The translations under genes and the position numbers were made by a program. The notes under the pieces were generated by a model, which was not told the origin of the DNA, searched no databases, and saw only the letters and a list, made by a program, of their open reading frames with translations. Shown in pieces: positions 27,949 through 38,401 of a stretch of DNA of 64,000 nucleotides. The stretch's first letter is position 1, and each line of letters begins with the position of its first letter. The stretch is from Pseudomonas yamanorum (lineage in GTDB: Bacteria > Pseudomonadota > Gammaproteobacteria > Pseudomonadales > Pseudomonadaceae): assembly GCF_900105735.1 (NCBI RefSeq), contig NZ_LT629793.1:1364001-1428000 (forward strand). The letters run 5' to 3'.

Positions 27949-28740
27949 ATGAACCAAGCCAGCAGCAGCCGCGTCAGCCGTGAACAGCAGGGTCATATCC
28001 TGTTGTTGGGTCTGGATCGCGTGGCCAAGCGCAATGCGTTCGACCTGGAATTGCTCAATGAGCTGAGCCTTGCGTATGGCGAATTTGATCGCAACGAGGA
28101 GGCGCGGGTGGCCATTGTCTTCGGGCATGGCGATCATTTTACCGCTGGGTTGGACCTGGCCAATGTCGGCCCAACGATGGCACAAGGCTGGCAACCGCCG
28201 TTGGGCGGTTGTGATCCGTGGGGAGTTTTCGCGGGGCCCCGGGTCAGCAAGCCGGTGATTGTTGCGGCTCAGGGGTACTGCCTGACCATTGGTATCGAGT
28301 TGATGCTGGCGGCGGATATCAACCTGTGTGCCAGCAATACCCGCTTTGCGCAGATGGAGGTACAGCGTGGGATCTTTCCTTTTGGGGGCGCGACGTTGCG
28401 CTTTCATCAGATCGCGGGGTGGGGGAATGCCATGCGCTGGTTGCTTACGGGGGATGAGTTTGATGCCCATGAAGCGCTGCGGTTGGGGTTGGTGCAGGAG
28501 GTGATGGCCAGCGAGGATTTGTTGCCTCGGGCGGTGGTGCTGGCGAATCGCATTGCACAGCAGGCACCGCTGGGGGTGCAGGCCACGCTGATGTCGGCGC
28601 GCCAGGCACGGATCGAGGGGGAGACCGCGGCGGCGGCCGGGTTGCCCGTTTTGGTGGAGAAATTGCTGAACAGTGAGGATGCCAAGGAAGGTGTACGGGC
28701 GATGGTCGAGAAGCGGCCTGGGGTTTTTAAAGGCTGTTGA
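27949..28740 (+). CDS. Enoyl-CoA hydratase/isomerase family protein
   Basis: A crotonase-fold protein of 263 residues. The oxyanion-hole segments are recognisable (HFTAGLDLANV and GYCLTIGIELMLAADI), but the usual pair of catalytic glutamates is only partly kept, with MEVQRGIFPFGG in the second region, so hydratase versus isomerase activity cannot be settled. It acts on acyl-CoA thioesters. The ATG at 27949 follows CGAGGG. It is alone in its transcription unit and is the last gene before the inverted-repeat element. Confidence 0.87.
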   Translation: MNQASSSRVSREQQGHILLLGLDRVAKRNAFDLELLNELSLAYGEFDRNEEARVAIVFGHGDHFTAGLDLANVGPTMAQGWQPPLGGCDPWGVFAGPRVSKPVIVAAQGYCLTIGIELMLAADINLCASNTRFAQMEVQRGIFPFGGATLRFHQIAGWGNAMRWLLTGDEFDAHEALRLGLVQEVMASEDLLPRAVVLANRIAQQAPLGVQATLMSARQARIEGETAAAAGLPVLVEKLLNSEDAKEGVRAMVEKRPGVFKGC

Positions 28741-28910
28741 TTGTGGAGGGGGGCTTGGGGCGGGGTACATATCCGTTATTTAGGTAACGGCCACTATGGG
28801 TTCCGCTCTTACAGCGGCTCACTTTTGAACAGCGCAAAAGTAAGCAAAACGCTCTTGCCCCACCACTCGGCACCTCGCTAATGCTCGGTGTGCCCTTGTA
28901 AGATTATTTT

Positions 28911-29992
<1,082 letters not shown>

Positions 29993-30240
29993 GATTCGAC
30001 ACGGTTGCTCACTCCGGCTTTGGACCGTGGGCCGCCGTCATGGGCCATCCCTGGCCCAGGACGGCTAACCCGGCGTCCTGCCGGGTTACCCACGCTCCAA
30101 AGCCTGCGTTCGGCCAGCGTGGTTTAACGGGGCGCCTAAGATCAAAATCAAGATCAAAAGCAAGAGCACAGCGGCCTCCCGGCCGGCTTGAGTGTTGAAG
30201 AGCAAAAGCCAAATCAAAATCTAAAGCGGGCACGGTCAAA

Positions 30241-30327
30241 TGTGGGAGCTGGCTTGCCTGCGATGGCATCAACTAGGTGTATCTGAAAAACCGAGTTGTC
30301 TGCATCGCAGGCAAGCCAGCTCCCACA
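30241..30327. repeat. REP doublet (REPIN) at the centre of the inverted repeat
   Basis: TGTGGGAGCTGGCTTGCCTGCGATG (first 20 bases TGTGGGAGCTGGCTTGCCTG) at 30241-30265 is repeated as a perfect reverse complement at 30303-30327, with a 37-nt spacer. This is a typical two-REP unit of fluorescent pseudomonads, mobilised in trans by RAYT transposases; no RAYT gene is in the window. Confidence 0.85.
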
Positions 30328-30697
30328 GAAAAGCAGCTTTGCTTTCGCTCTGGTCTTTGCCTTTGCTTTTAACACTCAAGCCGGCCGGTAGGCCGCTGTG
30401 CTCTTGCTTTTGATCTTGATCTGCGGGCCCCGTTAACCACGATGGCCGCAAGCAGGCACGGTGGAGCGGGTAAATCGGCAGGGATGCCGATTTAGCCGCG
30501 CCGGGCCATGGATGGCCCGTCGCGGCGGCCCGCGGAATCGGGCCGGAGTGCGGGCATGCCGAGCCTAGGCGAGGCACCGAGTGGTGGGGCAAAGACCTTT
30601 TGGTTACTTTTGGGGCGTTTGCCAAAAGTGACCCGCTGTAAGAGCGGAACCCTAAGCGGCCGTTACCGCAGCAACGGATATGTACACAATCAAAACC

Positions 30698-31453
30698 CTA
30701 CGTAGCCGGCCGAATCGCCTTAATCAGCGACTGCAACGAATACCCCAACCGCGATGCCAACCCCTCAGCCCGCGCAGACACCGCAGCCAGATCAAGCTCC
30801 TGATCCAGGTCCGCCGGCACCAAAAGAATCACATTCCCCTCCTTCACCGGCAGCTCCCAATAATGCCGGTGATACAACCCACGCAACAACGCAGCGCCCA
30901 ACGGCTTGCCGTCATCGGTAGCCCACTGATTAATCACCAACCACCCACCAGGATTCAACTTCTTCTGGCAATTCTCCAGAAACGTCCAGGCCAGGTGCCC
31001 CACCCCGGGACCAACATCCGTATACAGGTCGACAAAAATCAGGTCCGCCGACTCAGCGGAAGGCAGCAACTCCAAAGCATCCCCAACCCGGATATACAGC
31101 CGAGGATCATCATCCAACCCCAAGTACTCAATGGCCAGACGCGGCACATCAGGCCGCAACTCGATGGCCTCAACATCTTCCAAAGGCAAAAACTTCAGGC
31201 ACGCCTGAGTCAACGTCCCGGCGCCCAAGCCCAGGAACAACGCACTCTCCGGCTGCTCATGGCACAACGCCCCAATCAGCATCGCCCGGGTGTAGTCATA
31301 CTCGAGCCAACTCGGGTCAGCGGTAAACACACAACTCTGCTCAATGGCATCGCCAAACTCGAGAAAGCGGTAATCGGCCACTTCCAGCACGCGGATCATG
31401 CCGAAGTCATCATGGACCTCGGCCAGCAGGCGCTCGACGCGCTCCTCAGACAT
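30698..31453 (-). CDS. Spermidine synthase-like methyltransferase-fold protein
   Basis: A protein of 251 residues with the spermidine-synthase fold: LFLGLGAGTLTQACLKFLP (nucleotide-binding glycine loop), EAIELRPDV, RVGDALELL and LIFVDLYTD. The last motif replaces the typical D-D(A/S)-SDP of true SpeE enzymes, and the gatekeeper residues for decarboxylated SAM are not clear. It may be a related SAM-dependent transferase rather than a polyamine enzyme. The ATG at 31453 has AGGAG upstream. It is divergent from the class II DAHP synthase gene, and its 3' end is 12 bp from the inverted-repeat element. Confidence 0.75.
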   Translation of the reverse strand: MSEERVERLLAEVHDDFGMIRVLEVADYRFLEFGDAIEQSCVFTADPSWLEYDYTRAMLIGALCHEQPESALFLGLGAGTLTQACLKFLPLEDVEAIELRPDVPRLAIEYLGLDDDPRLYIRVGDALELLPSAESADLIFVDLYTDVGPGVGHLAWTFLENCQKKLNPGGWLVINQWATDDGKPLGAALLRGLYHRHYWELPVKEGNVILLVPADLDQELDLAAVSARAEGLASRLGYSLQSLIKAIRPAT

Positions 31454-31571
31454 TGCAACTCCTAACGGCGTGCCAACGGGAAAGGCGGGATTGTCGGCGA
31501 ACCGGCAGCAGCAGGTCACGTACTAATTGCTGATAACATGACCGCCCGACCGCAAATCACTCGAGTTCATG

Positions 31572-32918
31572 ATGAGCCAACCCTGGAGCCCCGACAGCTG
31601 GCGCGCCCTGCCGATCCAGCAACAACCCCAGTACCCTGACGCTGCGCATTTGGCGCAGGTCGAGCAGAACCTGGCGAGTTATCCGCCACTGGTGTTTGCC
31701 GGTGAGGCCCGTGAATTGCGCCGTCAGTTTGCCGAGGTAACCCAGGGTCGCGCTTTCCTGTTGCAAGGTGGCGATTGCGCCGAGAGTTTTGCCGAGTTTT
31801 CGGCGGCAAAAATTCGCGACACCTTCAAGGTGCTGCTGCAGATGGCGATTGTGATGACCTTCGCCGCCGGTTGCCCAGTGGTCAAGGTCGGGCGCATGGC
31901 TGGCCAGTTCGCCAAGCCGCGTTCTTCCAACGATGAAACCATCGACGGCATCACCCTGCCCGCCTACCGTGGCGATATCGTCAACGGCATCGGTTTCGAC
32001 GAAAAAAGCCGCGTGCCGGACCCTGACCGCCTGCTGCAGTCTTACCACCAGTCCACCGCCACCCTGAACCTGCTGCGGGCGTTTGCCCAGGGCGGCTTTG
32101 CCGACCTGCACCAGGTGCACAAGTGGAATCTGGACTTCATCGCCAACTCGGCCTTGGCCGAGAAGTACAGTCAACTGGCCGACCGTATCGATGAAACCCT
32201 GGCGTTCATGCGCGCCTGTGGCATGGACAGCTCGCCGCAACTGCGCGAGACCAGTTTCTTCACCGCCCACGAGGCGTTGCTGCTCAACTACGAACAAGCC
32301 TTCGTGCGCCGCGATAGCCTGACCAACGACTATTACGACTGCTCAGCACACATGCTGTGGATCGGTGACCGCACCCGCCAACTGGACGGTGCCCACGTCG
32401 AATTCCTGCGCGGGGTGAACAACCCGATCGGGGTCAAGGTCGGCCCGAGCATGAATCCCGATGACCTGATCCGCCTGATCGACATCCTCAATCCGGATAA
32501 CGACCCAGGCCGCCTGAACCTGATTGCGCGCATGGGGGCGAACAAGGTCGGCGACCATCTGCCGAACCTGATCCGCGCGGTGCAACGTGAAGGCAAGCAG
32601 GTGCTATGGAGTTCCGACCCGATGCACGGCAACACCATCAAGGCCAGCAGCGGCTACAAGACCCGGGACTTCGCGCAGATCCTCAGTGAGGTGAAGGAGT
32701 TCTTCCAGGTGCATGAAGCCGAAGGCACGTATGCCGGCGGGATTCATATCGAGATGACCGGCCAGAATGTCACCGAGTGCATCGGCGGCGCGCGGCCGAT
32801 TACCGAAGACGGGCTGTCGGACCGCTATCACACCCACTGCGACCCACGGATGAATGCCGATCAGTCGCTGGAATTGGCGTTCCTGATCGCCGAGACGCTA
32901 AAACAGGTCAAGCGCTAA
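31572..32918 (+). CDS. Class II 3-deoxy-7-phosphoheptulonate synthase
   Basis: A protein of 448 residues, beginning [20 protein letters not shown]. It is a plant-type (class II) DAHP synthase: [36 protein letters not shown] [28 protein letters not shown] and [15 protein letters not shown] are all present, including the metal-binding Cys, His, Glu and Asp. It catalyses phosphoenolpyruvate plus erythrose-4-phosphate to DAHP, the first step of the shikimate pathway. An ATG one codon earlier (31569) is also possible. The window has a second, class I enzyme at 45.7 kb. The 3' end overlaps ycaQ by 21 bp. Confidence 0.94.
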   Translation: MSQPWSPDSWRALPIQQQPQYPDAAHLAQVEQNLASYPPLVFAGEARELRRQFAEVTQGRAFLLQGGDCAESFAEFSAAKIRDTFKVLLQMAIVMTFAAGCPVVKVGRMAGQFAKPRSSNDETIDGITLPAYRGDIVNGIGFDEKSRVPDPDRLLQSYHQSTATLNLLRAFAQGGFADLHQVHKWNLDFIANSALAEKYSQLADRIDETLAFMRACGMDSSPQLRETSFFTAHEALLLNYEQAFVRRDSLTNDYYDCSAHMLWIGDRTRQLDGAHVEFLRGVNNPIGVKVGPSMNPDDLIRLIDILNPDNDPGRLNLIARMGANKVGDHLPNLIRAVQREGKQVLWSSDPMHGNTIKASSGYKTRDFAQILSEVKEFFQVHEAEGTYAGGIHIEMTGQNVTECIGGARPITEDGLSDRYHTHCDPRMNADQSLELAFLIAETLKQVKR

Positions 32919-34127
32919 GAGCGCCACCCGCAACCGTGCCGCACTGGCCCGCTGGCAATTGAGCTGGATCTGCTCAAGCCCGAGCCAGTCGGCCATCTGC
33001 CGCAGATTCAGGGCCAGCGCCTGCATCCCCTCCTCGTCCAGCCCCGGCTCTTCCTCGTGAACGGCATGCACCGCCAAGCGTCCGGCCGCCCGCTCCGCCC
33101 GTAGATCCACGCGCGCGGCGATTCGCTCGTTGTGCAGGAACGGCAACACGTAATAGCCGTACACCCGCTTGTCCTGAGGCGTGTAGATCTCCAGCCGATA
33201 GCGGAAATCGAACAAACGCTCGGTACGGCTGCGCTCCCAGATCAGCGAATCAAAAGGCGATAACAGCGCGCTGGCGGGCACCTTGCGCGGGACTTTTGGC
33301 TCGGGCAGGCAATAAGCCGGCTGTTTCCAGCCCTGGACCTCACACGTGATCAATTGCCCGTCTTCGACCAGTTCCGCCAGGCGCCCACGGCTGTCGGCCG
33401 GGTCGAGGCGGAAGTAGTCGCGCAGGTCTTTTTCGGTGCCCACACCCAATGCCGTGGCGCTATGCAGCAGTAAGCCGCGCTGCGCTTCGGCCTCGTCCAA
33501 CGGGGCTTGCCGGAGAACGTCGGCCGGAATCACGCGCTCCGGCAGGTCATACAGCCGCTCAAAACCGCGACGCCCGGCGACGGTCACCTGGCCGGCGGCA
33601 AACAGCCATTCCAACGCGTGCTTTTCATCGCTCCAGTCCCACCAGGGGCCGGCGCGCTCCTCGCGGGTGGACAAACTGCCCGCACCCAGGGCGCCTTGTT
33701 GTTCGACGATGCCCAGCACCCGGGCGATGGTGGCCTGCTGCTCGCGACCAAAACGCGCCATTTGCTGATAAATCCCTTGCCCCCGGGCCGCCCGCTCCAT
33801 GCGCCAGCGCATCAATGGGTACAGCGCCATGGGTAACAGCGAAGCCTCATGCCCCCAATACTCGAACAGCGAACGCCGCCGCCCCGAACTCCAGGCGGCC
33901 TGTTCAAGAATCAACGGAGAGTAGTTACCCAGCCGGGAAAACAGCGGCAGGTAGTGCGAGCGCACCACCGCATTCACCGAGTCAATCTGCAATACACCCA
34001 AACGCTCAACCAGGCGGTTGACCTGTGCGGCCTTGATCGACGCCGGCGGCTGGCGCCCGGAAAAGCCTTGGGCTGCCAGCGCCAGCCGCCGCGCCTGCTT
34101 GAGGGAAAAGGATAACTCTGCGGGCAT
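32898..34127 (-). CDS. ycaQ: YcaQ/AlkX-like HTH_42 DNA glycosylase
   Basis: A protein of 409 residues, the length of E. coli YcaQ (410). It is a winged-helix protein of the HTH_42 (AlkX/AlkZ) family. The catalytic Q-x-D motif is present as [14 protein letters not shown] near residue 50, and the later [23 protein letters not shown] segment is typical. E. coli YcaQ unhooks interstrand DNA crosslinks such as those of nitrogen mustards; relatives such as AlkZ protect azinomycin producers. It overlaps the convergent DAHP synthase gene at its 3' end. Confidence 0.88.
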   Translation of the reverse strand: MPAELSFSLKQARRLALAAQGFSGRQPPASIKAAQVNRLVERLGVLQIDSVNAVVRSHYLPLFSRLGNYSPLILEQAAWSSGRRRSLFEYWGHEASLLPMALYPLMRWRMERAARGQGIYQQMARFGREQQATIARVLGIVEQQGALGAGSLSTREERAGPWWDWSDEKHALEWLFAAGQVTVAGRRGFERLYDLPERVIPADVLRQAPLDEAEAQRGLLLHSATALGVGTEKDLRDYFRLDPADSRGRLAELVEDGQLITCEVQGWKQPAYCLPEPKVPRKVPASALLSPFDSLIWERSRTERLFDFRYRLEIYTPQDKRVYGYYVLPFLHNERIAARVDLRAERAAGRLAVHAVHEEEPGLDEEGMQALALNLRQMADWLGLEQIQLNCQRASAARLRVALLALDLF

Positions 34128-34172
34128 GTGACTCTCCTTGTGTGCTCGCGAACCACCCTACTGCATCCCGCG

Positions 34173-34382
34173 TCATTTTCGCAGCGGATCTTCCCAAAAG
34201 TGCCGGCGGCTTTCCTGCTCGACATCGCCACGGTTGAGCCCGATGTCCTTGAGCGCCTCATCGCTCATGCTCATCAACAGTTGGCGTTCACGGTGCACGG
34301 CCAGCCACCGGGAACCCAGTTGGAGCAGCCCGGAAAACGGCCGCTTCGCCATCAGCACAAAACCTCTTTGACCTTTCATCAT
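34173..34382 (-). CDS. DUF1127 small protein
   Basis: A 69-residue basic protein. The C-terminal half RHRQL-like (HRERQLLMSMSDEALKDIGLNRGDVEQE) is the DUF1127/YjiS domain: a helix of arginines followed by S-D-x-x-L-x-D-I-G-L. Such proteins are small, often RNA-binding, and affect phosphate, carbon or motility regulation in alphaproteobacteria; in Pseudomonas the role is unknown. The start at 34382 has GGAGGG upstream and a second ATG follows. It is divergent from the LysR gene with a 58-bp gap, so it is a likely target of that regulator. Confidence 0.85.
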   Translation of the reverse strand: MMKGQRGFVLMAKRPFSGLLQLGSRWLAVHRERQLLMSMSDEALKDIGLNRGDVEQESRRHFWEDPLRK

Positions 34383-34440
34383 CTCGCCCTCCAGTGGGGA
34401 TGACTGAAGTCTGTGCCTGGCGCTATGATCAATCCAACGA

Positions 34441-35331
34441 ATGTTTCTTATGCAATACATCTCGGAGATTGATCGATTGTCCAGCTACCCGAGTATCGAC
34501 ACTGAAGTGCTGCGCACCTTCGTCGCCATCGCCGATCAGGGTGGTTTCACCCGCGCCGGCGAGCAGGTCAACCGCACGCAGTCGGCGGTGAGCATGCAGA
34601 TGAAACGCCTGGAAGAAGACGTGTTGCAGCGCAAGTTGTTCGAGCGCGATGGCCGTCAGGTGCGGCTGACGCCCGAAGGCCAGGTCCTGCTGGGCTATGC
34701 CCGCAGGATCCTGAAGCTGCACAGCGAGGTGTTCAACACCCTGCGTGAGCCGCACATGGTCGGGCTGGTGCGCATCGGCACCCCGGACGATTATGTGATG
34801 CGCTACTTGCCGGGGATTCTCAAGCGCTTCTCCAAGGCTTACCCGCTGATCCAGATTGAAATGCACTGCGAATCGTCGCCGGTGCTGATGCAGCGCCGGG
34901 ATCTGGACTTGACGGTTATCAGCCGCGAACCGGGGAATGAAATCGGCGAACTGCTGCGCCATGAACGCATGGTCTGGGTAGCGGCACCTTGCTTCTGCAT
35001 GGATGAGCACAGCGCCCTGCCCTTGGCCATTTCCGGCCTCGACAGCTTTTGCACACAATGGGCACGCGCTGCACTGGACGCCCAAGGCCAGGAATATCGA
35101 CTGGCGTATCACAGCTCTAACGGTGCCGCGATCCTGGCGGTGGTGGGAGCAGGCCTGGCAGTCACGATCAACATGGAAAGCCTGGTGACCGAAGACCTGC
35201 GCATATTGGGCGCGGCGGATGGTTTTCCGCCGTTGCCTTCGGTCAATCTGCGGCTGTTGCGCAACCCACGCACCACTTCACCGATCACCGAATGCCTCGC
35301 CGAATACATCCTCGAAGGCTTCAAACTTTAA
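34441..35331 (+). CDS. LysR-family regulator (LrhA/HexA-like)
   Basis: A LysR-type regulator of 296 residues. The N-terminal winged helix is typical (EVLRTFVAIADQGGFTRAGEQVNRTQSAVSMQMKRLEE), and the wording of this region matches the LrhA/HexA/PecT branch, which controls motility, exoenzymes and virulence. The effector domain follows from about residue 105. The start is ATG 34441; a second Met is at residue 4. It is divergent from the DUF1127 gene. Its 3' end overlaps the convergent TSUP gene by 11 bp. The regulon cannot be deduced beyond the neighbour. Confidence 0.85.
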   Translation: MFLMQYISEIDRLSSYPSIDTEVLRTFVAIADQGGFTRAGEQVNRTQSAVSMQMKRLEEDVLQRKLFERDGRQVRLTPEGQVLLGYARRILKLHSEVFNTLREPHMVGLVRIGTPDDYVMRYLPGILKRFSKAYPLIQIEMHCESSPVLMQRRDLDLTVISREPGNEIGELLRHERMVWVAAPCFCMDEHSALPLAISGLDSFCTQWARAALDAQGQEYRLAYHSSNGAAILAVVGAGLAVTINMESLVTEDLRILGAADGFPPLPSVNLRLLRNPRTTSPITECLAEYILEGFKL

Positions 35332-36103
35332 AGGTCAGCATCACCGCGCAAACCGCCAGGAACCCACAGAACAGCCCGCGCAACATACGCTCCGGCATGG
35401 CGTGGGCGACTTTCACCCCCCAACTGATGCTGAGCAAGCCGCCGACGGCCAGGGGCACGCCGATCAGCCAATCCACTTCGTGGTGCCAGGCGTAGGTCAC
35501 CAGAGTCACGCTGGTGCTCGGCAAGGCCAGGGCCAGCGACAGCCCCTGGGCGACCACCTGGCTGGTGCCGAAGATGCTGGTCAGCACCGGTGTGGCCACC
35601 ACCGCTCCGCCTACTCCGAATAAGCCGCCCATGGACCCCGACGCCGCCCCCAGCACCCCCAGCCACGGCCAGGAGTAGCGCATCTGCGCCGAAGGCGGTG
35701 CATTGTGGGTAAACATTCGCAGCAGGTTGTAGGACGCCAATGCCAGCAAAAAGACGATAAAGCCCACGCGCATCACGTCTGCATCGATCCCCACCGCCCA
35801 GATCGAGCCCAGCCAGGCGAAGGAAAACCCCATCACGCCCAGCGGTAATGCGTGGCGCAGTTCAATCCGGTTGCGTTGGTGATAACGCCACAACGCGAGC
35901 ATCACGTTCGGCACCACCATCACCAGAGCTGTCCCTTGGGCAATCTGTTGGTCCAGGCCAAAAAACACACCCAACACTGGAATTGCAATCAACCCACCAC
36001 CAATGCCGAACAAGCCGCCGACAGTGCCCAACGCGACACCCAGTGCCAAATACAACGCTAAATCTGCCACCACTTCGCCCCCGCCTATTCCCAGGCTTTG
36101 CAT
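35321..36103 (-). CDS. TSUP (TauE/SafE) family membrane permease
   Basis: A protein of about 260 residues with eight predicted membrane segments in two halves. Each half carries the family glycine motif: GTVGGLFGIGGGLIAIPVL near the N-terminus and GSMGGLFGVGGAVVATPVL in the middle. TSUP proteins export or import sulfite, sulfoacetate or related anions. The start is uncertain: ATG at 36103 is taken, but GTG at 36067 would also give a normal N-terminus. It is divergent from the LysR gene at 36180, which probably regulates it. Confidence 0.85.
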   Translation of the reverse strand: MQSLGIGGGEVVADLALYLALGVALGTVGGLFGIGGGLIAIPVLGVFFGLDQQIAQGTALVMVVPNVMLALWRYHQRNRIELRHALPLGVMGFSFAWLGSIWAVGIDADVMRVGFIVFLLALASYNLLRMFTHNAPPSAQMRYSWPWLGVLGAASGSMGGLFGVGGAVVATPVLTSIFGTSQVVAQGLSLALALPSTSVTLVTYAWHHEVDWLIGVPLAVGGLLSISWGVKVAHAMPERMLRGLFCGFLAVCAVMLTFKV

Positions 36104-36179
36104 GCTACGCAGTCCGCTCTGGCGCGGAAACGCACAGCAACGCACAATGGCTGTGCCGACTTCGCATAAGCAGACGCTG

Positions 36180-37130
36180 ATGAACCCCAATACCCTGACC
36201 GATCAACTCAGTCTGTTTCTCGACGTGCTGGAAGCCGGAAGCTTTTCTGCGGCCGCGCGCCGACACCCGCTCACGCCCTCGGCAGTAGCGCGGCGCATCG
36301 ACAGCCTGGAAAGCTCGGTGGGCAGCCGGCTGTTTCAACGCAGCACCCATGCCGTGGTGCCGACGCCCGCCGGCCTGGCGTTTGCCGAGCGCGCCCGCCG
36401 GATTGTCAGCGAGTTGCAACTGGCGCGGGCCGAAGCGGTGTCGCTGAGCCATGCGCCTGAAGGGTTGATCCGCGTGGACGCCCCGGCTGCCTTCGGGCGG
36501 CGCCACTTGGCGCCTGCCATTGGTGACTTTCTTAACGTGTACCCGGGCCTCGACGTACATCTGCATCTGATCGACAGCTTTGTCGACATGCAGGGCGAGC
36601 ATTTGGGCAAAGTCGACCTGGTGCTGCGGGCCGGGCATATCGTCGACACCCGTCTGATCGCCACGCCCCTGGCCAGTATCGTGCGCATCGCCTGCGCCAG
36701 CCCGGCCTACCTGAAAAGCCGTGGCACTCCGACCCATCCCAGCCAGTTGAACGAACACGACGGCCTGGACTGGGAAGGCCTGGCACCGATGTTCGCCTGG
36801 CGATTTGAACTGGACGGCCGCAAGACCACCTATCGCCCGCAACGCATTCGCATGAGCGCCAACAACGCCGAAGCCCTGCTCTCCGGGGCGCTGGCCGGAC
36901 TTGGCGTTGCCCACCTCCCTACCTGGCTCGCCAGTGAATACCTGGTGCGCGGCGAACTGGTGCCGCTGTTCTGCGAGAACGGCTTGCCGACGCCTGAAAC
37001 CGCCGGCATCTATGCCCTGCGCCTGGAGCAACACGCAAACGCCCGCAGCCGGTTATTGCTGGAATACCTCAAGGCACGCTTCAGCCCCGTACCGCCGTGG
37101 GATCTCGCGTTGCAAAGCGCCTTTGGCTGA
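36180..37130 (+). CDS. LysR-family transcriptional regulator
   Basis: A regulator of 316 residues. The HTH is at about residues 7-66 (LFLDVLEAGSFSAAARRHPLTPSAVARRIDSLE), with a periplasmic-binding-like effector domain after residue 95. The subgroup with VDAPAAFGRRHLAPAIGDFL is that of regulators like DmlR/PA-type 'CrgA'. The ATG at 36180 is chosen by alignment to the usual LysR length; the frame is open to 36003 but that part crosses the divergent TSUP gene. It lies 76 bp from the TSUP start, suggesting local control. Confidence 0.87.
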   Translation: MNPNTLTDQLSLFLDVLEAGSFSAAARRHPLTPSAVARRIDSLESSVGSRLFQRSTHAVVPTPAGLAFAERARRIVSELQLARAEAVSLSHAPEGLIRVDAPAAFGRRHLAPAIGDFLNVYPGLDVHLHLIDSFVDMQGEHLGKVDLVLRAGHIVDTRLIATPLASIVRIACASPAYLKSRGTPTHPSQLNEHDGLDWEGLAPMFAWRFELDGRKTTYRPQRIRMSANNAEALLSGALAGLGVAHLPTWLASEYLVRGELVPLFCENGLPTPETAGIYALRLEQHANARSRLLLEYLKARFSPVPPWDLALQSAFG

Positions 37131-37207
37131 CCGAGCGAACAGAATTGTCTGGCGCGTTAAACATTTGCCCGCTAGATTCGAAGCCAGATACGTTTTAAGG
37201 CACCGCC

Positions 37208-37660
37208 ATGACCAAGTCCCTCGATAACTGCGAATCCTTGTTGCTCGACAACCAACTGTGTTTTGCCCTGCATTCCACCTCGTTGTTGATGACCAAGGTC
37301 TACAAACCCCTGCTGCAAGCCCTCGGCCTCACCTACCCGCAGTACCTGGCGATGATGGTGCTGTGGGAAGAGGATGGATTGACCGTCGGCGAAATCAGCA
37401 ATCGCCTGCTGACGGATCCCGGCTCCCTGACGCCGCTGCTCAAGCGCCTGGAGGCCGAAGGCCTGCTCAGCCGGACCCGCAGCCGTGAAGACGAGCGTGT
37501 GGTGGTGGTTGAGTTGACCGATTCCGGGCGTGCCCTGCGGGACAAGGCGATGGATATTCCGCAGTGCATTCTGGGCGCCAGCGGGATGGACATCGAACAA
37601 CTGCGCAAGCTCCAAGGGGATTTACTCGCGCTGCGGAAAAACCTGCAAGTCTCCCTCTAA
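37208..37660 (+). CDS. ohrR: Organic hydroperoxide resistance regulator OhrR (copy 2)
   Basis: A MarR-type repressor of 150 residues. The sensing cysteine is Cys18 (DNQLCFALHSTS), with the tyrosine-containing segments KVYKPLL and TYPQYLAMMVLW, and a second cysteine near residue 121 (IPQCILG). It represses the downstream ohr gene and is released by organic peroxide. It is about as long as copy 1 at 20.1 kb and clearly related, but differs in many positions. The ATG at 37208 is ten bases after TAAGGCACC. A REP doublet separates it from ohr. Confidence 0.93.
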   Translation: MTKSLDNCESLLLDNQLCFALHSTSLLMTKVYKPLLQALGLTYPQYLAMMVLWEEDGLTVGEISNRLLTDPGSLTPLLKRLEAEGLLSRTRSREDERVVVVELTDSGRALRDKAMDIPQCILGASGMDIEQLRKLQGDLLALRKNLQVSL

Positions 37661-37677
37661 AGGCACCACGCATCAAA

Positions 37678-37772
37678 AATGTGGGAGCGGGCTTGCTCGC
37701 GAATGCGGTGTGACAGTCACTAGATGCATTGACTGATCCACTGCATTCGCGAGCAAGCCCGCTCCCACATTT
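37678..37772. repeat. REP doublet (REPIN) between ohrR and ohr
   Basis: AATGTGGGAGCGGGCTTGCT... at 37678 and its inverted copy ending GCTCCCACATT at 37772 enclose a spacer of about 40 nt; the paired core is GTGGGAGCGGGCTTGCTCGCGAATGC. This is the common REP type of the group, placed so that it could end the ohrR transcript or shield the mRNA end. Confidence 0.88.
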
Positions 37773-37806
37773 GTTTGTGCAGAGCCTCGCCATCAAGGCA
37801 GGCAAA

Positions 37807-37892
37807 ATATTTTCAAAATATATATTGCGCGCCAACTATTTGCGCGATACATTCACCTCGCCACTTACTTAGCGCACAAACAATTAGCGCAA
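37807..37892 (+). promoter_or_regulatory. ohr promoter/operator region with palindrome and phased GCGC repeats
   Basis: A perfect palindrome ATATTTT-C-AAAATAT lies at 37807-37821. It is followed by TGCGCG at 37826 and 37841 and AGCGCA (the near-inverse) at 37871 and 37886, each pair 15 bp apart. ATTTGCGC and GCGCAAAT form the outer inverted pair. The spot just before ohr and the symmetry make an OhrR operator likely, though the sequence differs from the AT-rich Bacillus/Xanthomonas OhrR box. Confidence 0.5.
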
Positions 37893-37912
37893 ATACAAAC
37901 GAGGAAATCACC

Positions 37913-38332
37913 ATGCAAACTCTCTATACCGCAGTAGCCACCGCCACCGGCGGCCGTGATGGTCGCGCTGTTTCCAACGACAATATCCTCGATGTAAAAC
38001 TCTCCACGCCAAAAGAGCTGGGCGGCGCGGGTGGCCAGGCCACCAACCCGGAACAACTGTTCGCCGCCGGTTACTCCGCCTGCTTTATCGGCGCCTTGAA
38101 ATTCGTCGCCAGCCAGACCAAACGCAAAATCCCGGATGACGCTTCGATCACTGCCCATGTCGGCATCGGTCAAATCCCCGGCGGTTTCGGCCTGGACATC
38201 GACCTGCACGTCAGCCTGCCCGGCCTGGCCCAGGACGAAGCACAAAGCCTGGTCAACGCGGCCCACCAGGTCTGCCCGTACTCCAACGCCACCCGTGGCA
38301 ACGTCGATGTGCGCCTGCACGTGACCGTTTGA
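37913..38332 (+). CDS. ohr: Organic hydroperoxide reductase Ohr
   Basis: A 139-residue Ohr/OsmC-family peroxidase. The two redox cysteines are in GYSACFIGAL and HQVCPYSNATRGN, and the first half keeps Arg (GGRDGRAVS) and the Glu of NPEQLFAAGY. It reduces fatty-acid and other organic hydroperoxides with lipoylated proteins as donors. The ATG at 37913 has GAGGAAA just before it. The longer frame from 37775 is intergenic. Controlled by the adjacent OhrR by analogy. Confidence 0.95.
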   Translation: MQTLYTAVATATGGRDGRAVSNDNILDVKLSTPKELGGAGGQATNPEQLFAAGYSACFIGALKFVASQTKRKIPDDASITAHVGIGQIPGGFGLDIDLHVSLPGLAQDEAQSLVNAAHQVCPYSNATRGNVDVRLHVTV

Positions 38333-38346
38333 TCCAAACCGCGCCC

Positions 38347-38381
38347 ACAAAAAAGCCCGACTCATGGTCGGGCTTTTTTTG
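38347..38381 (+). terminator. Bidirectional terminator ohr/efp
   Basis: AAAAAAGCCCGAC-TCATG-GTCGGGCTTTTTTT is a perfect stem with a T-run on both strands, between the convergent ohr and efp genes. Confidence 0.92.
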
Positions 38382-38401
38382 TCGTACCGGTGGCGCAAGA
38401 A

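Noticed and set aside
28765..28895. The GTACATATCC repeats as terminal inverted repeats of a larger transposon
   Set aside because: Pairing is not limited to the ends but goes through the whole arms to the REP centre, and the only transposase is an IS110 type, which does not use terminal inverted repeats.
30009..30625. Short open frames inside the inverted-repeat element
   Set aside because: Both arms give mirror-image frames of low-complexity composition; this is a structural repeat and not protein-coding.
36105..37034. Minus-strand frame across the second LysR gene
   Set aside because: Antisense to a complete LysR protein; no coding signal.
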